A stretch of 64,000 bases of DNA from Miscanthus floridulus (Eukaryota > Streptophyta > Magnoliopsida > Poales > Poaceae): the NCBI RefSeq assembly GCF_019320115.1, contig NC_089586.1:1116001-1180000 (forward strand). Reading direction: 5' to 3'. Positions 10,826 to 21,507 of the stretch are shown here, one piece after another. The notes under the pieces were generated by a model that worked only from the letters and a program-made list of their open reading frames with translations, was not told the DNA's origin and did not search any database. Both the position numbers and the translations under genes were made by a program. Positions within the stretch are counted from its first letter, which is position 1. Every line of letters begins with the position of its first letter.

Positions 10826-11393
10826 CTGTGTCCAATCATGTGAATTATTGCTGATCTAAAAAAAGTTAAAAGGCTGGTATCACAACCTCTCGCCGGCCTA
10901 GGCTTAAATCGCCGCCAGCTTCCATTCTATGTACGTGCTCTTCCCGGCTGCATATACACAAAACAGTCCAGGCAACTTGTTTTGCATGAGAACGCTTCAG
11001 GCTTTGCTTCCTCCGTTACATACTGAAAGCCAGCATCGCCACATGCCCACATACTACAGTTTGCAGTTGCAGGGCCGTTTATGATGGTTGACAAGGTTAA
11101 TTGCAGCTTGAATGTTCCAAATTGGCTTGCTGGCTATTCTGACTTACTACGTTAGTTCACTGAACATGCTAAAGCGCACATGCGTACCGAGGCCCTTGTT
11201 CGCTGCGGAACTTCATCAGAACACGCGCGGTAATTTGCCAATTGCCATGCATGCATATGCATGCTGGCCGAATCTTTTCTCAATTGGCAGCGCCGACGTG
11301 ATTGGTTGCGGTACCTGGATAAGCCAGGCTGATCACCGGAGCGAGGGCAAGCGCGGCCATGCTCGACGGGCGCAGGCAGCTTTGATTGGTTAT
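10826..11393. other. Intergenic stretch, no gene recognised
   Basis: Possibly older low-copy sequence. It contains a perfect 16-bp palindrome of overlapping CATGCA words at 11249-11264. An open frame at 11112-11561 crosses the next element boundary and looks fortuitous. Confidence 0.4.
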
Positions 11394-12012
11394 TTGGGGC
11401 GTGTTTGGTTACGTGCCGCTGGCCGACCTGGCCGGCTGGCCTGGCTATGGCCGCAAGTCACTGTGTTTGATTGCCGAGCCCTGCGCAGCCGAGTCCAAAC
11501 GAGAACGTGCTTGATTGCCAGCGCAGAAGAAGTATGGCCACCTTGCACTGGATTGTGGTAGCCTTACCATCATAAAAGTCTTCACTGGAATTTCATCGAG
11601 CAGTTGATGGCCGGCGGTGGAGGGGCTGGAGCAGCACCGGTGAGGGACGAGGGCAGGAGGATGAGGACGAGGAGCAACACTGGTGATAGCCGGCGCGCCT
11701 GAGCAGGCTTGCCGCCCCGGGGATGGGCACCGTGCCGGCCAGGCCGCGTCGCGGCATGCCACCGCACCGGGCAGCCGCGCTCGCGCTAGGGCAGCCCGTC
11801 GCGCCGGGGCCGCTCGCCGCGCGCCGGTGAGGCGGGCATGGTCGCGCGCCGTGTGGGCCGCGACGGAGATGCCCCATGGACGGCCACGCTGGCGAGGGCT
11901 CACCTTCGACAGCGCAGGGCGGCGGCCCTGGTGGCGCTCGGTCCGGCGCGGAGGGTCTCCGGTGATGGCGAGGGAGCCAGCGGCTGTGAAGGGGAGGTCG
12001 AGATGCCTGGTC

Positions 12013-12430
12013 TGTTAGTTGATCTACACCAATAGGCCCAACAGCCTATTGGGCCTTATCTCTGCTTCCTGATCGGGGGAGCTCAACCCTAATCCGATTG
12101 GTGGGCCCCTGTCGCACAGCACACATAAAAGGAAGGTGGAGATGAGGGCTTGGACTACGAGGTTGACCGGAGCCACCACACCCACCACAGAGAAACCCTA
12201 ATCCGATCAAAGGTCGTGCTGCCAGCGACGGGATGTGCCCCACCACCGCCGTCGCTCCCACTGCAAAGTCTCCACCATTCCACATCATCACCACCACCTC
12301 GCCTCCTTACCATCGTGCCGAGCACCGGCTTCCGGGAGGCTACAGCCAAGGCGTGCAGAGGAACCCGAACAGGAGTCTTACTATGGATCTACAGTTACAC
12401 ACAGAGAGGTACACACCATCGATCCTAACA
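12013..12430 (+). repeat. 5' LTR of the copia element
   Basis: The LTR starts TGTTAGTTGATC and ends ATCCTAACA, 418 bp. GGCCCAAC...TATTGGGCC near the start is a short inverted repeat shared with the 3' LTR. ACATAAAAGG near 12122 could serve as a weak TATA element. It matches 17658-18076 at about 92%. Confidence 0.95.
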
Positions 12431-12431
12431 A

Positions 12432-12443
12432 TGGTACCAGAGC
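12432..12443 (+). other. Primer-binding site (Met-tRNA type, one mismatch)
   Basis: TGGTACCAGAGC lies one base after the LTR and differs from the standard initiator-Met match TGGTATCAGAGC at one position. Confidence 0.85.
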
Positions 12444-14402
12444 CGGTTGCCTCTGTGTAATCCTAACCCTAACCGGTAAAAGCAAAGAAAAGGGACCGGG
12501 GGTGGCGGATGTCACTAGAACCCGGTCACCACCGCCACCGCGCGGGGGAGAAAGAACAGATCCGTGTTCGGATCAGAGAAGAAGTAAAGAAAGAGGATTA
12601 GGGTCTCAAGAACCCTAACCTTAACCCGCGCAAACAGCTCGGGGAAGAAGAAAAAGAAGGGCCTCGGCACTGGAACCCTAATCCTAACTGGGTTAAAGAA
12701 AGGAGGAAAAGAAAAGGTTTTGGCCTTTGATGAACAGAGCCAAACCCTATATCAGAAAAGAAATCAAAGAAAAGAAAAGAAATCAAAAGGAGAGAAAACC
12801 GAATCGGCCGAATCGAATCGAAAAATGAAACCCTAACCCTAGATCCCCTTTTCGGGTGAACAAGCGAAAAGAAAAGAAAGAAGTGGGATTCGGCCTAGAC
12901 CCGCTCAGATCCGAAGGGGAAGAAGAAAAGGAACCCTAGATCCAAACCCTAATTCCCCACATCGTTTCGGAAAAGAGAAGAACTCAATCCAAATCGAAAA
13001 GAACAGGGGATGGGAATAGAGAAAGGGAAGAGGGAGTGGAAAGAGATCTCACCGTGCACCGGGCGAACCGTTTTGCCGGCGAGGGAGAAGAAGACCGAGC
13101 CGGGAAGGTTTTCGCCGAGCTCGGCCAAGGGGACGCCGCGGCCAGGCCGCTCGACGGTGGTGCGCTCACCTGCTGGGGAACGCGCACGTCGGCGAGGGGG
13201 CTGGCGACGGTGCCGTGGCTCGCTGCTCCACCGCCTTCGCTCGCTCTCGGTTGCGCTCGCCTCGCTGCTGTGTGAGGAGAGAAGAGGGAGAGCGGCGAAG
13301 AGAGAAACGAAGAGAGAGAGAGAGCAGAGGCGCAAATGAATTAGGGTTTTTAGGGGAGGGCGCCCGTCGCCCTTTTTGATCGGCCCGATCTCACCGCGCA
13401 GCCGTCGGATGAGATCTGACGGTGATGAAAGAATGGACCGGCTTTCAGCCCAGGCGGGTGCGCGTGCCAGGCTGAATTCCCAGCCTAGGCCCAGGTTGCG
13501 GCCTGGGCACGGGTGAGCGCGCGGGAAGGGCACACGTGGCTGTGGGCCGTGGGCCGTTTCAGGCCGAAACAGTAAAGAGCAAGAGCCTAGTTTTGTTTTT
13601 TTTATTTTTTCTGGAAAATTGAATATGCAAATTGGCTCAAAAGAAAAATAGAAAAGTAATTGGGTAAAATTCAAGAAATTGAGTAAGTACATTCTCCAGT
13701 GATTTTGAACAGACGTGATATTTAACTGGAGAAAAGGAAAGTTTTTCCAGTAAATGTTTATTTCCTAGAAATTGATTAATGGATTAAAGGAAATAGAAAA
13801 TACAATTTTCTCTGTGGGTAAAATTCAAGAAAAGAAGAAGTTTTTCCACAGCTAGAGAAATTGTTTATTCTCTAGTTAATTTGTACCAACGTAATATTTA
13901 ATTGGAGCAAAAGAAAGTTTTTCCGCTGCTAAAGAAATTGTTGATTCTCCAGTTATTTTGAATCAATGTGGTATTTAATTAGAGAAAAGATTTTAGATAT
14001 GATTATGATGTTGTTGTTTTCTGACCAACGTTGTTAATAACAATATCGTAATGTTAATGATTTATGCATTAATTCTACTTCTGCCCAATGGTGATGTAGA
14101 ATTAGTGTATAAGAACATATGTTAATTTTAATGATTTATGCATTAATTCTACTTCTGCCCAACGGTGATGTAGAATTAGTGTGTAAGAACAGTTGTGAAA
14201 GTTAAAGATTTATGCATTAATTCTATTTCTGCCCAACGGTGATATAGAATTAGTGTATAAGAATAGTATGTTTTGATTTTGACCAACGTTGGAATCAAGG
14301 CATGCAAATGATGTTATTTTTATGTTAAGAAAAGTTTTGACCTGGTTTTTCATCTTGTCTAAGGTGGACTGGGTAGTCACCTCACCGTGTTCCACTGAAT
14401 TT
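12444..14402 (+). other. Long copia leader with purine-rich, GC-rich and AT-rich blocks
   Basis: This 1.96-kb stretch separates the primer site from gag and has no gag coding. 12480-12960 is purine-rich with scattered CCCTAA words. 13040-13500 is GC-rich; on the minus strand it reads like a plant gene 5' end, with AAAACCCTAATTC then a CT-rich run then GC-rich sequence and CAGGTGAG. 13690-14400 is AT-rich with tandem repeats. An open minus-strand frame (12949-13692) crosses all three blocks and is unlikely to be coding. Confidence 0.6.
14050..14275. repeat. Three 74-bp tandem repeats, each with a hairpin
   Basis: TTTATGCATTAATTCTA occurs at 14061, 14135 and 14209, exactly 74 bp apart. Inside each unit ATTCTAC (ATTCTAT in the third) is followed about 17 bp later by its complement, giving a 7-bp stem around TTCTGCCCAACGGTGAT. 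The repeats lie just upstream of gag. Confidence 0.88.
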
Positions 14403-14683
14403 ATGGCACCGGTGAGGAAGACAAAAGAGAATGATGCCAATTAGGCAACTAAAGAGAGGGATTTTGAATCCCAAAAGATGTCCTATGCCCTTGTGCATAG
14501 AAAGTGGGTCACTGCCAACAAGAAATGTTTGGCTGTGATAAAGAACATGATTGAACCTGCAATTGTGGGCTCAATCCTAGAATATGACACGGTAACCGAG
14601 TACCTCGATAGTATAAAGAGTTAGTTCACTGGCTCTTCAAAGATATATGCCACTCAGCTGATGAAGCAGCTGGTGATAAATTG
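14403..14683 (+). pseudogene. Copia gag remnant, N-terminal
   Basis: An ATG at 14403 opens a frame related to copia gag, with the hallmark run KWVTANKKCLAVIKNMIEPA and then a YDTVTEYLDSIK-type segment. In-frame TAG codons interrupt it after residue 13 and again near 14624. The rest of gag, including the zinc knuckle, and the protease are missing: the sequence passes directly into the gag-pre-integrase region. This gag could not form a normal capsid. Confidence 0.75.
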
Positions 14684-17455
14684 TTAATCTGGAAGTGGTG
14701 GCATAAGAGAGCTCACGATGCGTTGTCGAAATTATGGCACTATCGTTCAGGCTATATTTCGAGGGGGAGAATAGAAAGACTAGTTAAGAATGATATTCTT
14801 CCTCCATTAGAGCTCTCAGATTTAGAACAATGCAGAGAATGCATAAAAGGAAAGTATGTAAAGAATATTAAGAAAGATGACAAATGAAGCGTAGGAATTT
14901 TACAGATTATTCACACAGACATCTGTGATCAGCTTTCCTGTAAAGAGTGTGGATGGTTATGATTTGTTCATAACATTCACATATGAGTACTCCCATTATG
15001 GCTATATTTATCCAATCAAAGAAAGAAAAGATGGACTAGATAAATTCAAGATATTAAAGATTAAGATAGTCAGGTCTGATCGTGGGGGAGTATTACGGTC
15101 GGCATACCCTAAAAGAATGGCATAGTAGCCCAGTATTCTATACTAGGTGAACCTCAGCAGAATAGAGTAGCTAAAAGAATCAATTGTACCCTAATGGATA
15201 TGGTGGGCAGTATGATAAGTAACTCCACCTTACAGTTGAGCCTGTGGATGGAGGCGTTAAAAACCCTATTTATATTCTTAAAAGAGTACCAAGTAAATCG
15301 GTGCCCAAAACACTGTATGAGTTGTGGACAGAAAGTGTACCCTCACTAAACCACTTTCATGTGTGTGGGGGAGCCCTGCTGAGGCTAAAGTATTTAACCC
15401 AAACATTGGGAAATTAGATCCCAAAATAGTAAGGTGCCATTTCATTGGCAACACAGAAAAGTCAAAAGGTTTTCGTTTTCCACTGTCCAGAGAGACATAC
15501 AAAGTTTGTGGAAACGAGACACGCTGTTTTCCTAGAGGATGAAAAGATGAGGGGAGCATGGTAGCTTGAGAAATTGTCCTTGAAGTGAAGCGGGTGTATG
15601 CGTCCACTCCAATGATTCATGAGCTATTTTTCTCACTACCTGCTATAGCTACACCGACAGTGCTAGATACTGTGGTGCCAGCACCTGTTGTTATCCCACC
15701 TGTGGCAACAATGAATGACGATGAGGAACCTGTTCCTCAGGATCCTATAGAACCTATTGCCACACATGAGGGGGAGCAACAACAGCCTCAAACAAAAGTT
15801 ATGCCAAATGTGGAGGCCCCTAGAAGGTCTCAAAGAGTTAGAAAATCAGCTATTTCTGCTGATTATGAAGTGTATAACACTAAGGAATTTCAAATGGAGG
15901 ATGATCCCACCTCATTTGAAGAAGCCATGAGAAGTGATCATTCATCAAAGTGGCTTGAGGCCATGGAAGATGAAATGAAACAGATGAATGTCAATAGAGT
16001 TTGGGACTTAGAAATAATTCCTAAAGGAGCCAATATAGTAGGCTGTAAATGGGTTTACAGAACAAAACTTGACTCTCAAGGGAATATAAAAACATATAAA
16101 GCGTGACTTATGGCAAAAGGCTTTATGCAAAGAGAAGGGATTGATTACAATGAGACATTTTCTCTAGTCTCATGTAAAGTTTCCTTTAGAATCATAATGA
16201 CATTAGTGGCACATTATGATTGAGAATTACATCAGATGGATGTAAAGACAACATTTCTCAACGGAGACTTGGAGGAAAATGTTTACATGGCACAACCAAA
16301 AGGTTTTGTCATAGAAGGAAAAGAACAAATGGGATGCCGCCTAAAGAAATCCATTTATAGATTAAAGCAAGCTTCAAGACAGTGGTACTTAAAGTTTGAT
16401 CAGTCAATAAAGAATTTTGGGTTTTAAAAGAGAATGTAGAGGACAATTGTGTCTATGCAAAGTTTAAGAATGGGAAATTTATCTTCCTTGTCCTGTATGT
16501 AGATGATATCTTACTTGCTAGTAGTGATGTCAGTCTACTACTGGAGATAAAGAAATTTGATATGAAAGATCTTGGCGAAGCCTCGTTCGTTCTAGGGATC
16601 GAGATTCACCAAGATAGAAGAAAAAAGGTATAAACACTGTCACAAAAGGCATACATAGAAAAGATCTTAAAGAAATTCAGTATGCACAAATGTAGTCCCT
16701 CACCTGCTCCTATAGTCAAGGGCGACAGATATAGGGATTTGCAATGTCCTAGGAACCAATATGAGCTCAATCGATAAAGGAAAAGTGGTTCCATATGCTT
16801 CAGCTGTCGGAAGCTTGCAACATGCTCAAGTATGTACGCGCCCTGACTTGGCATTTGTTACCGGGTTTTACTTGGCAGATTCTAGAGCAATTCTGGAATA
16901 GAACACTGAAATTAGTAAAGAAAGTCTACATTATTTGCAAGGAACGAAATGCCTCATGATGACATATAGAAGATCTGATTCACTCCACATGGTGGGATAT
17001 TCAGATTCTGATTATGCGAGAGTGAATGCATATCCAGACATGGATTTTCTATCATCTCGCAAAGGGGAGCTATTTCATGGAAAAGCTCAAAGCAAACTAT
17101 CACTACATCATCCACAATGTATAACAGTTTGTAGCGTGTTATAAGGCAACAGACAGTGAACTAACTAACGAAGTTCATACCCGGTTTGAAGGTGGTTGAC
17201 GACATCTATAGACCACTAAAGTAATACTGTGATTATAATCTGGCAGTACAGGATGCTCACAACATAAGTCAAGTGGTGCTGCCAAACACATTGACATAGA
17301 GTATTATGTTGTGAAAGATAAAGTTCGGGATCAAGTCATAAGTCTTGAGCATATAAGTACAGAAAGGATGCTCACGGATCCGCTTACAAAAGGCTTACCA
17401 CCCAACATGTTCAGAGAACATGGTGTTCAGAGAACATGTAGCTAGCATGGGTTTA
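14684..17455 (+). pseudogene. Copia pol remnant: integrase, reverse transcriptase, RNase H
   Basis: The domains appear in copia order. The gag-pre-integrase motif LWHYRSGYISRGRI starts near 14730 with a Cys pair at 14835-14850. Integrase pieces (IIHTDIC near 14906, VRSDRGG near 15070) follow. A linker with EAPRRSQRVRKS and EAMRSDHSSKWLEAMEDEM leads to the RT start at about 15900-16100. RT fingers/palm include HQMDVKTTFLNGDLEENVYM at 16230 and LYVDDILLAS near 16495. RNase H pieces (GYSDSDYA near 16995, KHIDIEYY near 17290, DPLTKGLP near 17375) follow. Protease is absent, and integrase shows a gap and frame changes after RSDRGG. Numerous stops and at least five shifts make it inactive. Confidence 0.9.
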
Positions 17456-17639
17456 AGGGAAAGCCTAAAATATTCCTAGACAAAAGAAGGCCCAAAGATA
17501 AGTATCTATTTTAGAACAGAGTAATGTGTTGTAGTTGTTAAGTCTATCAGCAATGGACCGTGACGATGAGACATGCTCTATGCGCTAATCTGTAATGGAA
17601 TGAACAAAAGTAAATGATATGAAAGTGAAAGATGAAATA

Positions 17640-17657
17640 AGATCAAGGGGGGGGGAA
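17640..17657 (+). other. Polypurine tract of the copia element
   Basis: AAGATCAAGGGGGGGGGAA directly precedes the 3' LTR and serves as the plus-strand primer in reverse transcription. Confidence 0.88.
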
Positions 17658-18076
17658 TGTTAGTTGATCTCCATCAATAGGCCCAACGGCCTATTGGGCC
17701 CTTATCTCTGCTCCCTGATCGGGGGAGCCCAACCCTAATCTAGTTGGTGGGTCCCTGTCGCACAGCACACATAAAAGGAAGGTGGGGATGAGGGCTTGGA
17801 CTATGAGGTTGACCGGAGCCGCCACACCCACTATAGAGAAACCCTAATCCGATCAAAGGTCGTGCTGCCAGCGATGGGATGTGCCCCACCACCGCCGTCG
17901 CTCCCCCTGCAGGGTCTCCACTGTTCCACAGCATCGCCACCACCTTGCCTCCTTACCACCGTGCCAAGCACCGGCTTCCAGGAGGCTGCAGCCAAGGCAT
18001 GCAGAGGAACCCAAACAGGAGTCTTACTACGGATCTACAGTTACACACAGAGGGGTACACACCATCAATCCTAACA
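17658..18076 (+). repeat. 3' LTR of the copia element
   Basis: The LTR is 419 bp, TGTTAGTTGATC to ATCCTAACA, followed by the target duplication TGGTC. Most of its roughly 32 differences from the 5' LTR are C/T or G/A. Confidence 0.95.
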
Positions 18077-18082
18077 TGGTCA

Positions 18083-18483
18083 AGTCGGCGCCATGGTGGG
18101 GTGCGGGAGCACGGAGAGCGCATAGAGGCAGAGGGAGGTACGATGCTGTCGAGCCGGTGGCCGATGTGCCGGGCCACATCGAGGCCATTGCCTCCCATGC
18201 TAGGAAGCTCCTTGTCGTAGTTTCTGACATTGAAGGCTTCCTCTGGATCTCCGATTGCTCCCTACGCATCTACTCCGCTCTGTCTCCCTCCTCCGACGGC
18301 GGCGGTGAGATCCGATGGGACGGGCCCTATGCGCTCGAGCAGCAGGAGCTGCGGTTCTGGTGGCGCCCGCCCTTAGCCATGGAGGTCAACACCAGCCGTG
18401 ACCTCTTGATCTCGCTCTCTGAGTGGGTCATGCTCCACCGCCTCCTCGAGCTCGAGACCATCGCCGTCGTCTCTAGCAAGTAG
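18083..18483 (+). pseudogene. Unrecognised gene-like fragment in the right arm of the TIR element
   Basis: The frame stays open for 135 codons to TAG at 18481-18483 and has protein-like composition, with words such as ARKLLVVVSDIEGFLWISD and EQQELRFWWRPP and codons rich in third-position G/C. I do not recognise a family. The apparent ATG at 18076-18078 is made at the LTR/target-site junction and is not original; the upstream half, if any, would be in 11400-12012. It is probably host exon sequence captured by the TIR element. It could also be chance GC-rich open sequence. Confidence 0.4.
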
Positions 18484-19033
18484 CAAGACAAAGGGGTCCA
18501 ACGTCTTTGCCTAGGACGAGTGGTGGGGCTTCCTTGCCGTCGATCGATAGAAGCGACTCACTATCTTCCGCCTCGACTTGAGGAGCAGCGGCCGGTGTCA
18601 AAGACACATGGGCAGCCATCGCCACGGTAGCGGTGGAGGTGGGCGGCGCCATGGGGGCTGTCAGGCGGAGCAGAGCAGGCGGTGAGAGGATAGGAAGGTG
18701 ACCATTCGCTCCATCGGGCCACTCGCTCGCTCCATTAGGCCAGGCTCCGAAAAAATGAACCCCCTTCATTTTTCTGGTGCCTGGCCAAGCTGTTTATGTT
18801 TCATGTGTTGCTGACTCCAAGACTGGGCTAGCAACACCAAACATGAGCACTGCAGCCCAAGTGTGTAGCCGGGCCGTTGGGCTAGCGTTCCAAACATGCC
18901 CTTGGTTTGCATCATCCCGTGGGCCAAGTTCTCACATGGCCGATGATCCGCCTATGTTTGCGCTCTGTGACATACAAAGGCAGGCGTCTGACGCACACTC
19001 GCCACACCGGTCGAGCCAGTCTCACTAGAAACG

Positions 19034-19775
19034 AGGGCGTGTTTGATTAACGGTCTAGGAGAGCTAGGTCACCATAGGACAGGCCTAACAGGTGTAACAC
19101 CTACTTGTTTGGGTGAATTTCCTAGCAGATCCAGGCTAGGTTGGGATTATGTTTGTTTGCCCACATAGCTAGGTACAGTGACATGTTGAGTATTAGGTGG
19201 TACGTTTACCCCCATAGTGGCATTTCATCGAGCACTTGGTTCGCATGAAATCCACCAGTAGGAAGTCGGAGAGGGAGGAGGGGGTTGGAAGGCGGCCGCC
19301 GCCACCATCGTCGTCATCCTCATCACCATGGCGGCCTAGTCAGCCGGGGAGGCTCGCACGCGGGGCGTCCTTCCCCCGACGTCAAGGACCATGTGAGTAA
19401 GCAGAAGGGAGCAAAGGTGGAGGATACTGGATGGGGGTGCCAATGGTGGCTGCAGGGTGCTCATCGCCATGGAGGATGCCGCGTGCGCATATGCTACCAC
19501 CGTGCTCCGGTCCCAGCCATGGAGGTTGAGCTCTGGCCCTAGCAACAGTGGAGGGGAGGGACCCCGCTCTGGCCCCAACAACCATGGAGGGGAGGGACCC
19601 ACTCTAGCCTCGACAGCGGTCGACCTCCATGCCTTCGTGCCCATGTCGTCGCTGCAATGGAAGATGATGGGTGGCGCGGTAAGGGAAGGAGTGGTGACCC
19701 GAACCATCATGAAGCGCCGATGAGAGCCAGCCATGGCCAAGCTCTCAGGAAACAAAGTCCAATTCATTTTTTTGG
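19034..19775. mobile_element. Second GGGCGTGTTTG-type TIR element, fragment
   Basis: GGGCGTGTTTGATT at 19034 resembles the left end of the element at 11397. CATTTCATCGAGCA at about 19222 also occurs at about 11592 in that element, and TTCATTTTTTTGG near 19765 echoes its right arm. Open frames in the GC-rich middle are Gly/His/Arg-rich and look fortuitous. No matching right terminus is seen before the next repeat, so it appears truncated. Confidence 0.4.
19531..19608. repeat. 36-bp tandem repeat
   Basis: CTCTGGCCC...GGAGGGGAGGGACC occurs at 19531 and 19567, with a diverged third start at 19602. It is a minor internal duplication. Confidence 0.75.
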
Positions 19776-19783
19776 AGCCTCGT

Positions 19784-20080
19784 GTGGGTATTTCTTAACG
19801 CATACAGAAATAATCCACAAGCGCACAGAATTACCATTGTAACATTTCACCTGGAAGTATTCAGGGTATCGTATTTCCATGAGGACTGGATGTGTAAAAG
19901 TCTCTTAACTAGTTCACCTAAGGTAACAAGAAGAAAGATGGCTCGGGTAGCGAGATTTTGTAGGGATAGAGATTCTAAATTAAGAAAGTTTTGCCACTAT
20001 ATACTTGCTTCAGGCACCGACTTATACTTGGTCTGCCAAGTACCTCTGGATTCCAGCTCTACGCCGTGCTTGGACGTGGG
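19784..20080 (-). repeat. Unclassified LTR-like repeat, left half
   Basis: The stretch begins TGTGGGTATTTCTTAACGCA and continues on the far side of the SIRE element at 31217-31860. I read it as LTR-like sequence in minus orientation because of the TATA box in the right half. GTGGG at 20076-20080 is the SIRE target duplication. Confidence 0.45.
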
Positions 20081-21029
20081 TGAAAGTGCATCTAGCCCTT
20101 TAGTGGTTTTGGATGATTGAATGACAATGTGATTAAAGGTCTAACCCATTTGCTAAGTGTGGATAGGTAATATGTTATCTCATAGGTACTTAATGAAAGA
20201 CAAAATGATGTGTTATTGTATAAATAATTAGTTCAAGCACAAGACAACAATGCAAATAGAATTCATGCAAAGGCTTATTTATTGTGGGACTTCTATGTAC
20301 TGTGTGAAAGCAAGCTCATAAGAATTAATTAATGAGACATGAGGGATTGCATATGGAATGGTCTCATATTTGAAGCTTGCTAAATTGAAATGAAAAAGAT
20401 AACAATACAAATGAATGGATGATTCTACACAAGATGTGACTTGATGGCTTGAGATGGTGAAGATAGCAAGGACATGCTTCGAGGTACTAAGCAAGGGTGA
20501 AGGGCAAGCGACGGCTTGGCGGCCGAAGAACCTAGCTAGGGTGAAGAAGGAAGTACTTGCATTTAGTTGAGGTACTAATCAAGCTATGATGGCCATGTTT
20601 ATGTGGAGGATCAAATCACTATTGGAGTATTTGATGAAAGTGACTTGATACATTTGGGATTATTCAAAATTGATGAATGAAATCAAGTCACGTGCTCAAG
20701 ATGGCTATGCTCAAGTGAAAAGATCAATATCAACATGTTGGCACCCTTACTTGATGAAGATTGAAAGAGATGGCATTAATTCAAAAGAGGTCAACTCAAG
20801 CGGTATAAATTTGTTTCTCCTTTAATCTTGAGTTTAATAGGTATGCCGTACTATTAAGAGGGATGCATCATGTTGATAGATAATGTTTTATAAGTGCTCA
20901 AGCCAACCCATATGAGTTTTGAGTGTTTGAGGGACAAAAGAGCTAATCTGTTTTTTTTGCTGGTCTGGCAAGATACCGGACATGTCCGGTATTGCCCAGC
21001 AATGATAAGTGTTGTTCTCGGGTTGGTTC

Positions 21030-21400
21030 GTCGAGAGTTTCGACGTGAGTCGGAAGTTCCGACGGTTCGGGGTTCCGGCAATGGTCGGGAGTTCCGACGT
21101 CTCACGCTTAAAACTGACTTGGAGGTTCACTGTCCTGGTCATACCGGACGTGTCCGGTATGGACGACCAGAGACCAACAGCTAGTTTTCAAATGCCTTGA
21201 GGGTCGGGACTTCCGACGTAAGTCGGGAGTTTCGACGGTCAGAAGTTTCGGCATGTGTCGGGAGTTCCGACACCTCACAAACTTCAACTCAATTACTTAG
21301 TTTTCAAATATGCTGAGGGTCGGGAGTTTCAACATGAGTCGAGAGTTCCGACGGTCAGGAGTTCCAACATTCATCAGGAATTCCGAGCCTAATATTGACA
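21030..21400. repeat. Cluster of GTCGGGAGTTCCGAC-type palindromes
   Basis: About eight copies of a 15-bp near-palindrome occur, for example 21084-21098 and 21257-21271; the form GTCGGAAGTTCCGAC is perfect around its central G. In the 3' LTR the same region (29925-30230) is more degraded and one segment is missing. Confidence 0.82.
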
Positions 21401-21499
21401 CTGTAACTTAGTTACCGTTAGGGCAGCATAAGTCATACCGGATACCAGACATGTCCGGTATGGCAACGGCTATAAAACGGCTAGTTTTTCCAAGGGGGC

Positions 21500-21507
21500 T
21501 ATAAATA
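21500..21507 (+). promoter_or_regulatory. LTR TATA box
   Basis: TATAAATA follows a G-rich stretch and precedes CCCCCAAGCCTCC. The 3' LTR keeps it at 30331-30338. It sits about 1.4 kb into U3, with an R-U5 part of about 0.85 kb. Confidence 0.75.

Larger units (their letters stand above)
12013..18076 (+). mobile_element. Complete but degenerate Ty1/copia retrotransposon, 6.06 kb, target duplication TGGTC
   Basis: Two LTRs (12013-12430, 17658-18076), a Met-tRNA-like primer site and a G-rich purine tract bound the element. TGGTC lies at 12008-12012 and again at 18077-18081. The order gag, integrase, reverse transcriptase, RNase H on the plus strand is the copia order. The LTRs differ at about 32 of 418 aligned sites by hand count plus one 1-bp indel, which implies roughly 3 million years at 1.3e-8 per site per year. 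Coding sequence is broken by many stops and shifts and by a deletion that joins early gag to the gag-pre-integrase region. Confidence 0.93.
11397..18901. mobile_element. TIR element carrying gene-like GC-rich sequence, split by a copia insertion
   Basis: The left end GGGCGTGTTTGG (from 11397) is matched by the inverted right end (minus strand GGGCATGTTTGG from 18901), one mismatch in 12. TTG lies outside both ends (11394-11396, 18902-18904). Without the copia element at 12013-18076 it would be about 1.4 kb. The left arm (11397-12012) is very GC-rich; the right arm (18077-18901) holds a 135-codon gene-like frame. At 18757-18783 an inverted repeat of GAAAAAATGAA surrounds a C5 loop. A 3-bp duplication suggests PIF/Harbinger, although TTG is not the usual TWA. 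No transposase is present, so this resembles a Pack-type carrier. Confidence 0.45.

Noticed and set aside
10826..11393. A possible host gene in the apparently non-repeat stretch
   Set aside because: There is no open frame with coding character, and the 149-codon frame at 11112-11561 crosses into a transposon.
12596..12960. CCCTAA words suggesting an interstitial telomere
   Set aside because: The words are scattered singly or in pairs in purine-rich leader sequence and are not a tandem array.
12949..13692. A 247-codon minus-strand frame in the copia leader
   Set aside because: It crosses AT-rich, GC-rich and CT-rich blocks with no domain and low-complexity composition. I treat it as leader sequence, perhaps with an antisense gene start.
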